This document shows positions 51,264 through 59,468 of a stretch of DNA of 64,000 nucleotides, in pieces; the first letter of the stretch is position 1; each line of letters opens with the position of its first letter. The stretch lies in assembly GCF_000482785.1 (NCBI RefSeq), contig NZ_AXWS01000013.1, positions 600,440 to 664,439 on the forward strand. The letters are read 5' to 3'. The notes under the pieces are model-generated. The model was not told where the DNA came from and did no database searches. It saw only the letters and a list, made by a program, of their open reading frames with translations. The stretch comes from Derxia gummosa DSM 723 (GTDB lineage: Bacteria; Pseudomonadota; Gammaproteobacteria; Burkholderiales; Burkholderiaceae_E). A program made the translations under genes and the position numbers.

Positions 51264-53003
51264 TCAGGCGGCGAGCCGGGTCCAGCGTCGGTCGAGGCCG
51301 CCGGTGTGCAGGCGCGCGGCGAGCGCGGTGTCGGCGGCGGGCAGGTCGTCGCGCACGAGCAGGCCGCGCGATTCGCGCCGCGCGAGCGCCGCGCCCTGGC
51401 ACCAGCGCGCCGAGGCGACAAGGGCGGCGGCTTCGCGCCAGCGCAGGCGGTCGAGGCTGGCGGCCGGGTCGTGGCGGTTGCGGTCGGCGCCGGCGTGCTC
51501 GCGCAGCTCCTGCCAGAGCGCGTCGAGCCGGGCGAGCGCGCCGGCCAGGCGGGCGCCGTCGCGGTAGAGGCTCTGGTTGAAGGGCAGGATTTCGCGGCGC
51601 ACGAGTTCGATCGCCTCGGCGGCGGACAGGCCGCTGCGGGCGTCGGTGCGCGTGCGCAGGCCGGCTTCGCCGAGGGCGGTGAGCGGGGCGTCGGCTTGCG
51701 GTCCGTGGCCCGGCGTCGCGGCGCGGACCGGCGCGGCTGCCGAGCCCGCCGTGCCGCCGGCCGACGGCCGGTCGCCGGCTTCGCGCCCCGGATCGAGCGC
51801 CCGCCGCGCCGCCGCCGCGCCCGCGCGCACGCCGGTGCTCAGCGCCCACGACGAGTTCTGCGCGCCGCCGCCGGAGATGGCGCCCGCGATCGGTTCGCGC
51901 GAGCTGGCGTCGCCGGCCGCGTACAGGCCGGGCACGGTGGTCTCGGCGTCGGCGCTGATGTGGCGCAGGCCGCCCACGCCGCGCACCGTGCCTTCGCCAC
52001 GCAGCGTGATCTCGAAGCGCTGGCGGAAGGGATCGACGCCGGCGCGGTCGAAGCTGAGCAGCACATTGGGCGAGATGCGCGGCAGCGCCTCGCGCACCGA
52101 CTCGGGCATGCGGTCGAGCGAGCAGGTCACGGGGCCGGCATCGAGCGCGCGGGCGAGCGCGACCATGCCGTCGTGGCTGAACGGGATGTCCAGCTCGTGG
52201 CCGTCGGCGTCGAAGTAGCGCGCGAAGGCATAGGACATGGCGCGCGTCATCGACGACCAGGTGGGCGTGACCGTGTGGTAGCTGCTGAATTCCATGCCCG
52301 ACAGCTCGGCGCCGGCCTCGGCGGCCATGAGATAGCCGTCGCCGGTGTTGGTGTCGGCGCCGAGCAGGCGGGCGCGGAAGGCGCAGCCGCCGGTGGCGAT
52401 GACGACGGCGCCCGCGCGCACCTGCCAGTCGCTGCCGGCGGGCAGGCCGGGGCGGGGCTGGCGCAGCAGGCCGCGCGCGCCGGCGATGGCGCCGTCGGCG
52501 TCGCGCAGCAGTTCGAGCGCGGGCGCGTGGTCGATGACCGTCGCGCCGGCCGCGAGCACGCGGGCGCGCATCGCGCGCAGGTATTCGGGGCCGCGCAGCG
52601 CCTTGTAGTGCGGCTGGCCGCCGGCGTCGCGCGGGAAGTCGTACCAGGGCGCGAGCGTGGGCAGGCGCCGCCAGGTGTCGTCGAGGGCGCGGTGCATCGC
52701 GTCGGCGTCGGCGAGGCCGAGGCCGGCGTCATGCCGGCGCGCGACGGCGTCGGCGCGCAGCGCGGGATCGGGCGGCAGCCACCAGTGGCCGGGGCCGGCG
52801 GGCGCGGTCACGCCGCTGGTGCCGCAGAAGCCCTTGTCCACCAGCACGACGCGCGCGCCGGCCTCGCGCGCGGCCACGGCGGCCCAGGTGCCGGCGAGGC
52901 CGCCGCCGATGACGAGCACATCGGTGGCGAGGTTGAGCCGGTCGGGCGCGCCGGCCAGGGCAGAAGCCGTCGGGCCGCTGCCGCCGTCATGGGCGAAGCT
53001 CAT
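51264..53003 (-). CDS. FAD-dependent oxidoreductase (fumarate reductase/AprA-like)
   Basis: A 579-residue flavoprotein. The FAD-binding motif VIGGGLAGTWAA (about residues 31-42) is near the N-terminus, then GFCGTSGVTAPAG, and later ATGGCAFRARLLGADTNTGD and GLYAAGDASSREPIAGAISG. These are the hallmarks of the succinate dehydrogenase/fumarate reductase/APS reductase flavoprotein family. The adjacent 2[4Fe-4S] protein and sulfur genes favour a sulfur-compound redox reaction, but the substrate is not known. Residues 400-445 are Ala/Gly/Pro-rich and look like an inserted linker. Confidence 0.85.
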   Translation of the reverse strand: MSFAHDGGSGPTASALAGAPDRLNLATDVLVIGGGLAGTWAAVAAREAGARVVLVDKGFCGTSGVTAPAGPGHWWLPPDPALRADAVARRHDAGLGLADADAMHRALDDTWRRLPTLAPWYDFPRDAGGQPHYKALRGPEYLRAMRARVLAAGATVIDHAPALELLRDADGAIAGARGLLRQPRPGLPAGSDWQVRAGAVVIATGGCAFRARLLGADTNTGDGYLMAAEAGAELSGMEFSSYHTVTPTWSSMTRAMSYAFARYFDADGHELDIPFSHDGMVALARALDAGPVTCSLDRMPESVREALPRISPNVLLSFDRAGVDPFRQRFEITLRGEGTVRGVGGLRHISADAETTVPGLYAAGDASSREPIAGAISGGGAQNSSWALSTGVRAGAAAARRALDPGREAGDRPSAGGTAGSAAAPVRAATPGHGPQADAPLTALGEAGLRTRTDARSGLSAAEAIELVRREILPFNQSLYRDGARLAGALARLDALWQELREHAGADRNRHDPAASLDRLRWREAAALVASARWCQGAALARRESRGLLVRDDLPAADTALAARLHTGGLDRRWTRLAA

Positions 53004-53013
53004 CGCGCGCCCC

Positions 53014-54834
53014 TCAGTCGCGCACGCGCAGCGGCCGGAAGCCGTGCGTGCCGTCGCGGCCGAGCTGCTCGACGAGGCCGAACTCCCAGTCGAGATAGCC
53101 CTGCATCGCCTCGCGCGGGTTGTCCGTGCCCTCGTAGGGCCGGCGGTAGCGGTCGATGCGCGGCGAGGCGAGGCGGGCGTCGCCGGATTCGGCGGGCAGG
53201 CCGGCGGCGAACCACGCCGCGTTGCCGCCTTCGAGCAGGAACACCGGCTGATCGACCCGCGCCTTCACCTCGGCCACCACATGGCGCGCGAGCGCGCTGC
53301 TGCCGCAGGTGAGCACATAGCGCGTGCCCGCCGGAATCGTTGCAAGCGCTTGCGCGAGTTGCGAGCGCAGCGCCCACCAGGCGCCGGGAATGTGGCGCGC
53401 GACATGGTTGGCGCTGGTCGTGAAGTCGATGACGCGGGTGCCGGCGTCGCCCGCGAGCCAGTCGGCGAGGATCGCGGGCGTGATGCTGGCGTCGGCGGCG
53501 AGCGGCGGCGCGACCGGCGCGGCGAAGTTGTCGCCGGGGCCGTGTTCGCTGAAGGCCTCGGCCGGCACGCCGTCGAGCACGTGCACTTCCCAGTTCATCT
53601 GCGCGAGCCAGGAGGCGGTCATGTCGGCGCGCGCGCTCTGCGGGTCGGCGAGCACGAGGCGGGCACCGCGTACCGGCGCGTGCATCTCGGTTTCCTGCAC
53701 GAGCTGGCCGCCCTGCACGTTGCGGAAACCGGGCAGGTGGCCGGCCTCGTAGGCTTCGGGCAGGCGCACGTCGAAGCGGTAGGTGGTGCGGCCCGGCTCG
53801 GCCAGCCAGCGGTCGAGGTCGGCGAGGCTGGCGCGGCGCACGCCGGCGCGATCGGCCACGGCGCGCGCGGCGGCGCGGGCCTCGGGGCTGACGGCGTGGG
53901 CGGTGTGCGCGGGCGGCGTGGCGGTGGCCGGGCCGTCGGCGGCGCCGCGCGGCTGGGCGGCGGGCGCCTCGCCGTCGATGTCGAGCGGCGCGCGGCGCAG
54001 CCGGCCGGTGTCGAGCTGCTGGCCCGCGAGCGTCCAGCCGATGGTGCCGTTGCGCAGCGCGCTCACCGGATTGGGCAGGCCGGCGTTGACCAGCGATTGC
54101 GTGCCGATGATCGAGCGCGTGCGGCCGGCGCAGTTGACGATGACGCGCGTGGCCGGATCGGGTGCCAGCTCGCGCACGCGGGCGACGAGTTCGGCGCCGG
54201 GCAGGCTGGTGGCGGTCGGGATGCTCATGGTGCGGAACTCGTCGAAGCGCCGCGCATCGACGATGACCACATCGGCCTTGGCGTCGATGAGCGCCTGCAC
54301 CTCCTCGGCGGCGAGCGAGGGTGTGTGCAGCTCGGCCTCGACCAGTTCGCCGAAGGCCTTGCTCGGCGCGTTCACGTCGCGGAACAGCTCGTAGCCGGCG
54401 GCGCGCCAGCCGTCGAGGTCGCCGTCGAGCAGGGCGACGTCGGCGTAGCCGAGCCGCGCGAAGGTGGCGGCGGCGCGCGCCGCGAGGCCGGCGCCGTCAT
54501 CGAACAGCACGATCGGCGCGGCGCGGTTGGGCAGCTTGTTCCACGCATCCAGCTCGATGCGCGCGAACGGCAGGTTGGCCGCGAACAGCGGATGCGCCTG
54601 GGCATGCGGGTCTTCCTCGCGCAGGTCGAGCAGGGCGACTTCGAGGCCGGCGATCAGGCGCTCGCGCACCCAGTGCGGGCTGCGGCGCGGGAGGTCGGCG
54701 GCCGGAGCGGCCTCCGGCACGGAAGCGGCGCCGGTGGCGGCGTCACCGGCCGGCCGCGCGGCGGCATCGGCCGGATCGTTGGCGGCCGGCACGGGGGAGA
54801 GGGCGGAATCGGCGGGATCGAGCAGCAGGCTCAT
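53014..54834 (-). CDS. Four-domain rhodanese-like sulfurtransferase
   Basis: A 606-residue protein with four rhodanese domains in tandem. The catalytic cysteine is present in domain 2 (Cys235, NCAGRTRS) and domain 4 (Cys510, TCGSSALA). It is replaced by Asp in domain 1 (LFDDGAG, about residue 112) and is missing in domain 3 (LADPQSA, about 397). This gives two inactive-active pairs. It has no export signal. The ATG overlaps the thiol dioxygenase stop by four bases, and the flavoprotein starts 10 bp downstream. It probably transfers sulfane sulfur between pathway partners. An exact palindrome copy is at 53342. Confidence 0.88.
   Translation of the reverse strand: MSLLLDPADSALSPVPAANDPADAAARPAGDAATGAASVPEAAPAADLPRRSPHWVRERLIAGLEVALLDLREEDPHAQAHPLFAANLPFARIELDAWNKLPNRAAPIVLFDDGAGLAARAAATFARLGYADVALLDGDLDGWRAAGYELFRDVNAPSKAFGELVEAELHTPSLAAEEVQALIDAKADVVIVDARRFDEFRTMSIPTATSLPGAELVARVRELAPDPATRVIVNCAGRTRSIIGTQSLVNAGLPNPVSALRNGTIGWTLAGQQLDTGRLRRAPLDIDGEAPAAQPRGAADGPATATPPAHTAHAVSPEARAAARAVADRAGVRRASLADLDRWLAEPGRTTYRFDVRLPEAYEAGHLPGFRNVQGGQLVQETEMHAPVRGARLVLADPQSARADMTASWLAQMNWEVHVLDGVPAEAFSEHGPGDNFAAPVAPPLAADASITPAILADWLAGDAGTRVIDFTTSANHVARHIPGAWWALRSQLAQALATIPAGTRYVLTCGSSALARHVVAEVKARVDQPVFLLEGGNAAWFAAGLPAESGDARLASPRIDRYRRPYEGTDNPREAMQGYLDWEFGLVEQLGRDGTHGFRPLRVRD
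53342..53353. repeat. Iterated palindrome GCAAGCGCTTGC, copy 6
   Basis: Exact copy in the rhodanese gene, read as GCG CAA GCG CTT GCA ACG (phase 3, residues AQALAT). It is the only exact copy right of 22 kb. Confidence 0.8.
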
Positions 54835-55430
54835 GCGGTCACCTCGCGGGAAAGGTCCCAGATGTTGGGGAGAGTGTTGTTGGAATAGCCCGAGATGAAG
54901 GGCTTGCGCGTGCCGTCGTCGAGCAGCACCGAGCGCCGCACGGCGCCGATGTTGTCGCCATAGACGTGGATGCTGACGGAAGGCCGGTCGGCGAGGGCGT
55001 TGCTCACGCGGTGGATGTCGCCGATGCGCGGCGACACGGCCTCGACCGTGCCGCGCTCCAGCCGGTGCGCCGGGCCGTCGGCCACGAGCGCGCCGCCGTC
55101 GATGCGGTAGGGCTGGGAGATCTCGGCGCCGCGCAGCACGCCGATCAGGCCCCACACGGTGTGGTCGTGGATCGGCGTCTGCTGGCCCGGCCCCCAGACG
55201 AAGCTCACGACCGAGAAGCGCGCGCGCGAATCGGCGTGCAGCAGGTACTGGCGATAGCGCTCGGGGTCGGGCGCGGCGAAGTCGTCGGGCAGCCAGTCGT
55301 CATGCGCGACGAGGTCGCGCAGCAGGGCGCCGCCCGCGTCGAGGATGCGGGCTTCATCGGGCTGCTCGTCGAGCAGGGCGGCCAGCGCGGTCACGAAATC
55401 GCGCAGGCGGCGGGGGCTGGTGTGGCTCAT
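54831..55430 (-). CDS. Cysteine dioxygenase-family thiol dioxygenase
   Basis: A 199-residue cupin of the cysteine/3-mercaptopropionate dioxygenase family. The three iron-binding histidines are His88 and His90 (IHDHTVWG) and His140 (GDIHRVSN). The enzyme adds O2 to a thiol to give a sulfinate. It is the first gene of the dioxygenase-rhodanese-flavoprotein-ferredoxin operon and is divergent from a LysR regulator 122 bp away. The natural thiol cannot be told from the sequence. Confidence 0.88.
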   Translation of the reverse strand: MSHTSPRRLRDFVTALAALLDEQPDEARILDAGGALLRDLVAHDDWLPDDFAAPDPERYRQYLLHADSRARFSVVSFVWGPGQQTPIHDHTVWGLIGVLRGAEISQPYRIDGGALVADGPAHRLERGTVEAVSPRIGDIHRVSNALADRPSVSIHVYGDNIGAVRRSVLLDDGTRKPFISGYSNNTLPNIWDLSREVTA

Positions 55431-55552
55431 CTGGGGTTCCCGGGCAGAAGCTCATGCCTGCCTAAGCTGTTTGAAATCAAGCAAGTCGCTGGCGCGACAA
55501 CATGCGGGATGCGCATAATCTGGCGCGTTGCCGTCCGCCTCGCCTTCCCGTC

Positions 55553-56482
55553 ATGAATCTCAAGATCGAAGACATCGCCTCGTTCGTCGCCACCGTGCGG
55601 CATGCCTCGCTGTCGCGCGCCGCCGAGGCGCTCGGCCTCACCCAGCCGGCGGTCACGCGCCGCATTCAGAGCCTGGAGGAGGCGCTCGGCGTGCAGCTGC
55701 TCGACCGCGAGACCAAGCCGCTCAAGCCCACGGTCATGGGCTGGCGCGCCTACGAGCAGTGCCAGAGCCTGCTGGCCGAGGTCGATTCGCTGCGCAGCCT
55801 GGTCGAGACCGACGCCGTGCCCGAGGGCAGCATCCGGCTCGGCGTGACGCAGGCCATCGCCGAACTCGGCATGACCGCGCTGCTCGACCTGTTCCGGCGC
55901 GACTTCCCGGCGCTGCGCCTGCACATCTGCACGCGCTGGAGCGCCGAGCTGCTCGGCCTGCTGGAGCGCGGCGAGATCGACGCGGCGACGGTCATGTTCC
56001 CGCCCGACCAGAACTTCCCGCCCACGGTCGCGGCGCAGCGCCTGCTGCCCTTCGAGATGGCGGTGGTGGCCGCCGCAGGCAGCCTGCCGAAGAAGCGCGG
56101 CGCGCGTCAGCTGCGCGACATCGCCGATCGCGGCTGGGTGCTCAACCCCGACGGCTGCGGCTTTCGGGCGCGGCTGCAACGGCGCCTCGCCGACCTCGGC
56201 CTGCCGCTCGACGTGGCCTTCGACGCCTTCGGCGCCGAGCTTCAGCTCAAGGTCGTGGCCGAGGGCGGCGGGCTCGGCCTCGCGCCGCGCGCGCTGGTGG
56301 CCGTGAGCCAGTACCGCGACAAGGTCGAGGTGGTGGACGTGGCCGACTTCAATCCGAGCATCGACCTGTGGCTGGTGCGCAGCCTCGTGCCGGGCAACCT
56401 GGCGCGCGCGATCGAGGGCTTCGGCCAGTCGGTGGTGGCGGCGATCGAGGGCAATCTCGGCACGGTCGCGCAGGCGGCCTGA
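55553..56482 (+). CDS. LysR-type regulator of the sulfur operon
   Basis: A 309-residue LysR-type regulator. The helix-turn-helix is LSRAAEALGLTQPAVTRRI, followed by a type-2 periplasmic-binding fold with GSIRLGVTQAIAELGMTALL and GFRARLQRRLADLG. The ATG at 55553 is chosen over an in-frame upstream codon that would add 17 residues. It faces the thiol dioxygenase operon across a 122-bp region with TGTTTGAAATCAAGC, suggesting control of that operon. It is convergent with two sulfonate-type binding proteins. Confidence 0.87.
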   Translation: MNLKIEDIASFVATVRHASLSRAAEALGLTQPAVTRRIQSLEEALGVQLLDRETKPLKPTVMGWRAYEQCQSLLAEVDSLRSLVETDAVPEGSIRLGVTQAIAELGMTALLDLFRRDFPALRLHICTRWSAELLGLLERGEIDAATVMFPPDQNFPPTVAAQRLLPFEMAVVAAAGSLPKKRGARQLRDIADRGWVLNPDGCGFRARLQRRLADLGLPLDVAFDAFGAELQLKVVAEGGGLGLAPRALVAVSQYRDKVEVVDVADFNPSIDLWLVRSLVPGNLARAIEGFGQSVVAAIEGNLGTVAQAA

Positions 56483-56549
56483 GCGCGGACGGCCGGCGCG
56501 CGCGGACTGCGCGCCGCCGGCCGCGCCGCGCGGACACGCGCGCCGCCGC

Positions 56550-57629
56550 TCACACCGCACCGAGCGCTCCCGCGAAGGCGCGGTCCCACAGCGGCGCCAC
56601 GTCCACCTTCGCGTCGAGCACGCGCGCCTTGGCGAAGGTGTCGGCCACGAGCTGCTGGCTGCGGATCTCGGCATCGGCCGGCGCGACGAGGCGGCGCGGC
56701 TGGCTGCGGTTGCGGTACAGCTCCAGGATCGCGTCCTCGGACACGCGGATCTCCTTCGCGTACAGCCGCGCATAGGCGTCGGCATTGGCCTCGAACCATT
56801 TCGCGGCGCGTGCAAGCCTTTGCAGATAGTCGGCGACGGCGGCGCGCCGGCCCGCGTCGGCGATGGCGTCGGGGTGGGCGTAGTACAGGTAGTTGCCCGA
56901 CAGATAGCCGCCCGCGTTGCGCAGCACGCGCGCGCCGGCCTGGGTCTTCGCGAGCGGCACGTTGTAGCCGTAGATCGCCCACGCATCGAGCTTGCCCGAG
57001 CGGAAGGCGGCGAAGCCGTCGGCCGGGCTGAGGTTGACCGGATCGATGTCGGCAAAGCCGAGGCCGGCGTCCTCCAGCATGCGCAGCAGGTAGTAGTGCG
57101 TGGTGGTCGCGCGCACATAGCCGACGCGCTTGCCGCGCAGGTCGGCGATGGTCTTGGCGGTCGAGTCCTTCGGCACCAGCACGACCTGGCTGTTCACGTC
57201 GTCCTTGAGCACGGCCACCACGCGCAGGTTGATGCGGGTGTTGGACTGCGCCGCGAAGATCGGCGGGATCTCGCTGCCCGAGCCGAGGTCGAGCGAGCCG
57301 GCGTTGAGCGCCTCGACGATGAGGTTGCCGCCGCTGAACTCGGCGAAATCCACGGTGTAGGGGAAGTCGTCCTGGCCGGCGGCCCTGAGCGCAAGCCTGT
57401 CGCCGCCCTTGTAGGTGCCGATGCGGATGCGCTGCTTCGACAGGTCGATGCCGGCGGCATGCGCGTCGGGCGCGAGCGCGGCGAGGCCCGTGCCGGCGAC
57501 GGTGGTGGCGGCACCGGGCGCGGCCAGCCCGCCGAGGGCGCGCGCGCCCGCGCCGAGCAGGCCGGCGCCGGGCAGGGCCGCGCCGAGCGCGAGCAGGCGG
57601 CGGCGGGCGAGGAGAGGGTGGTCGTTCAT
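56550..57629 (-). CDS. Sulfonate-type ABC substrate-binding protein
   Basis: A 359-residue secreted binding protein. The leader is long (about residues 1-55) with LARRRLLALGAALPGAGLL as its core. The mature part begins QRIRIGTYKGGDRLALRAAG and contains EFSGGNLIVEALNAGSLDLG, GYVRATTTHYYLLRMLEDAG and KLDAWAIYGYNVPLAKTQ. This places it with the aliphatic sulfonate/taurine group. It is fused by a one-base overlap (TGATG) to the next binding-protein gene. No ABC permease or ATPase is adjacent. Confidence 0.87.
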   Translation of the reverse strand: MNDHPLLARRRLLALGAALPGAGLLGAGARALGGLAAPGAATTVAGTGLAALAPDAHAAGIDLSKQRIRIGTYKGGDRLALRAAGQDDFPYTVDFAEFSGGNLIVEALNAGSLDLGSGSEIPPIFAAQSNTRINLRVVAVLKDDVNSQVVLVPKDSTAKTIADLRGKRVGYVRATTTHYYLLRMLEDAGLGFADIDPVNLSPADGFAAFRSGKLDAWAIYGYNVPLAKTQAGARVLRNAGGYLSGNYLYYAHPDAIADAGRRAAVADYLQRLARAAKWFEANADAYARLYAKEIRVSEDAILELYRNRSQPRRLVAPADAEIRSQQLVADTFAKARVLDAKVDVAPLWDRAFAGALGAV

Positions 57630-58579
57630 CAGGCGGTTCCCAGTCGGGCGAAGCCGGCGGCGGCGTCAAGGCGCGCGCCGATCAGTCCGGCGTCGAGGTA
57701 GAGATCGGCCGTGCGCTGCTGTTCGGCGATCACGGTCGGGTCGATGGCGGCCCATTGCGGGCGCGAGCGGGTGAAGGTGAGGCGCGCGGCGTCGAGCGGA
57801 ATACCGAGCGCCTGCGCGAACACGGCCGAGTACTCGTCCGGATGCGCGACGGCCCAGCCGGTGGCGGTGCGCACGCGGCGCGCCAGCTCGGCGAGCGCGG
57901 CGGGCTTGTCGCGCAACGCCGGCTCGGTGCCGATGAGGTAGGTGAGGCCCGACGACAGCCCGCGTCCGGTGACGATGACCTTGGCGTGGTCGACCGTCTC
58001 GGCCAGCGCCGTGTAGGGGTCCCAGGTGGACCACGCATCGACCGAGCCGGCGTGCAGCGCGAGCTTGGCGTCGCTCGGCAGCATGAAGCGGAAGGTCACG
58101 TCGTCGAAGCGCAGCCCGGCCTGCCTGAGCGCGGCCAGCGCGATGAAATGCCCGATCGAGCCGCGCCCGGTGGCGATGCTGCGGCCCTTGAGGCTCGCGG
58201 CGTCGGTGAGCGGACTGCCCGCCTTCGCGACGACCGCGACGCCGACCGGATCGGTACGCCGCGCCGAGAAGGCGCGCAGCTTCGCGCCCGAGGCCTGGGC
58301 AAAGATCAGCGGCGCGTCACCCGCGACGCCGACCTCGATCGCGCCGGCGTTGAGCGCTTCCAGCAGCGGCGCGGCGGCCGGGAACTCGTACCACCTGATG
58401 TCGAAGGGCAGGTCGCGCAGCGCGCCGGCCGCTTCGAGGATGGAACGCAGGCCGCCTTTCTGGTCGCCGACGCGCAGCTCGACGCGGCCATCGGCCCGCG
58501 CGGCGCGGCAGGCGAGCGCGGCCGGCAGCAGGCCGAGACCGGCCAGCAGGCGACGGCGGTGAGGGAGCGTGTGGGGCAT
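57629..58579 (-). CDS. Sulfonate-type ABC substrate-binding protein
   Basis: About 316 residues. The start at 58579 gives LPHRRRLLAGLGLLPAALAC as leader. Landmarks are RVELRVGDQKGGLRSILEAA, EFPAAAPLLEALNAGAIEVG and VDAWSTWDPYTALAETVDHA. It is a paralogue of the protein encoded just downstream and of the one at 29753-30724. Upstream lies TGAACATATTCA (58673-58684), nearly identical to a site before the LLM operon at 31 kb. Confidence 0.87.
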   Translation of the reverse strand: MPHTLPHRRRLLAGLGLLPAALACRAARADGRVELRVGDQKGGLRSILEAAGALRDLPFDIRWYEFPAAAPLLEALNAGAIEVGVAGDAPLIFAQASGAKLRAFSARRTDPVGVAVVAKAGSPLTDAASLKGRSIATGRGSIGHFIALAALRQAGLRFDDVTFRFMLPSDAKLALHAGSVDAWSTWDPYTALAETVDHAKVIVTGRGLSSGLTYLIGTEPALRDKPAALAELARRVRTATGWAVAHPDEYSAVFAQALGIPLDAARLTFTRSRPQWAAIDPTVIAEQQRTADLYLDAGLIGARLDAAAGFARLGTA

Positions 58580-58868
58580 GGCGGAACCTCGCTTGAACAT
58601 GGCGACCCGGTACCGATCGGCGCCGGGCAGCCGGAGCTTCCCTGCCGGAACATGCCTTTCATAAATAGTCGTTGAACATATTCATATGAGATTCGCATAG
58701 TCCGCTGCTGCGCCCGCCTGACTAGGCTGCGTCCCCATCCGACCGGCATCCAGGCCGTCCGGGGCGCACCGCAGGGCCTGCGGCGGCGGGGCTCGCGGGT
58801 CTCGCCGCCGTCAGCCGGAGGCGGGCGCCACCGGCGGCGGACCGGTCATCGCAGCAGGGGAATCGCTC
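58580..58868. other. Divergent region, binding protein / tctB
   Basis: 289 bases without a gene. The AT-rich part around 58660-58700 contains TGAACATATTCA (58673-58684), a likely regulator site with TGAA/TTCA arms. The right half is GC-rich and should hold the tctB promoter. Confidence 0.5.
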
Positions 58869-59468
58869 ATGACCATCGAACTCACCTCCGGCCCGCCGTT
58901 GGCGCGGGACGCCGGCGAGGCGCCGGCGCGCCCCGCCGAACACCGGGCGCCGCGCGGCGTCATCCCGCGCCTGCGCGCGATTGCCGACGGCGCCTCGGCG
59001 CGCGGACTCTGGCTCGCGCTCGCCTGCGGCGGCCTCGGGCTCGGCGCGATCGCGCTGGCCGGCGACTACGCGATGGGCCGCGCCGGCCGCATGGGGCCGG
59101 GCTACTTCCCGACCCTGCTCGGCTGGCTGCTGGTCGCGGCGGCCTTCGCGGTGCTCGTGGCCGGACGCGACGACGACGCCAGCGAGCCGGACGGCGCGGA
59201 TGGCGACGCGGCCGAGGCGCGCCCCGCCCGCGCCGCCACCGAACTGCGCGCCGTCGCCGGCGTGATCGGCGCGATCGTCCTGTTCGGCCTCGCGCTGCCG
59301 GCACTCGGCCTTGCCGGCTCGACGCTGGTGCTGGTGTTCGTCGCCGGCTTCGCCAGCCGCGAGGCCAGCGCGCGCGAACTGGCGCTGCTCGGCATCGCGC
59401 TCGCGCTGCTCGCGAGCCTGCTGTTCGTCGGCCTGCTCGGCGTGAACCTGCCGGTCCTGCCCGCATGA
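58869..59468 (+). CDS. tctB: Tripartite tricarboxylate transporter small membrane subunit
   Basis: A 199-residue protein with four hydrophobic segments (GLWLALACGGLGLGAIALAG, then YFPTLLGWLLVAAAFAVLV, then two near the C-terminus). The GRAGRMGPGYFPTLLG segment is the TctB signature. It overlaps tctA by four bases. Confidence 0.87.
   Translation: MTIELTSGPPLARDAGEAPARPAEHRAPRGVIPRLRAIADGASARGLWLALACGGLGLGAIALAGDYAMGRAGRMGPGYFPTLLGWLLVAAAFAVLVAGRDDDASEPDGADGDAAEARPARAATELRAVAGVIGAIVLFGLALPALGLAGSTLVLVFVAGFASREASARELALLGIALALLASLLFVGLLGVNLPVLPA

Noticed and set aside
55553..56482. CysB itself
   Set aside because: The N-terminal helix-turn-helix and overall length differ from CysB; a general LysR assignment is safer.
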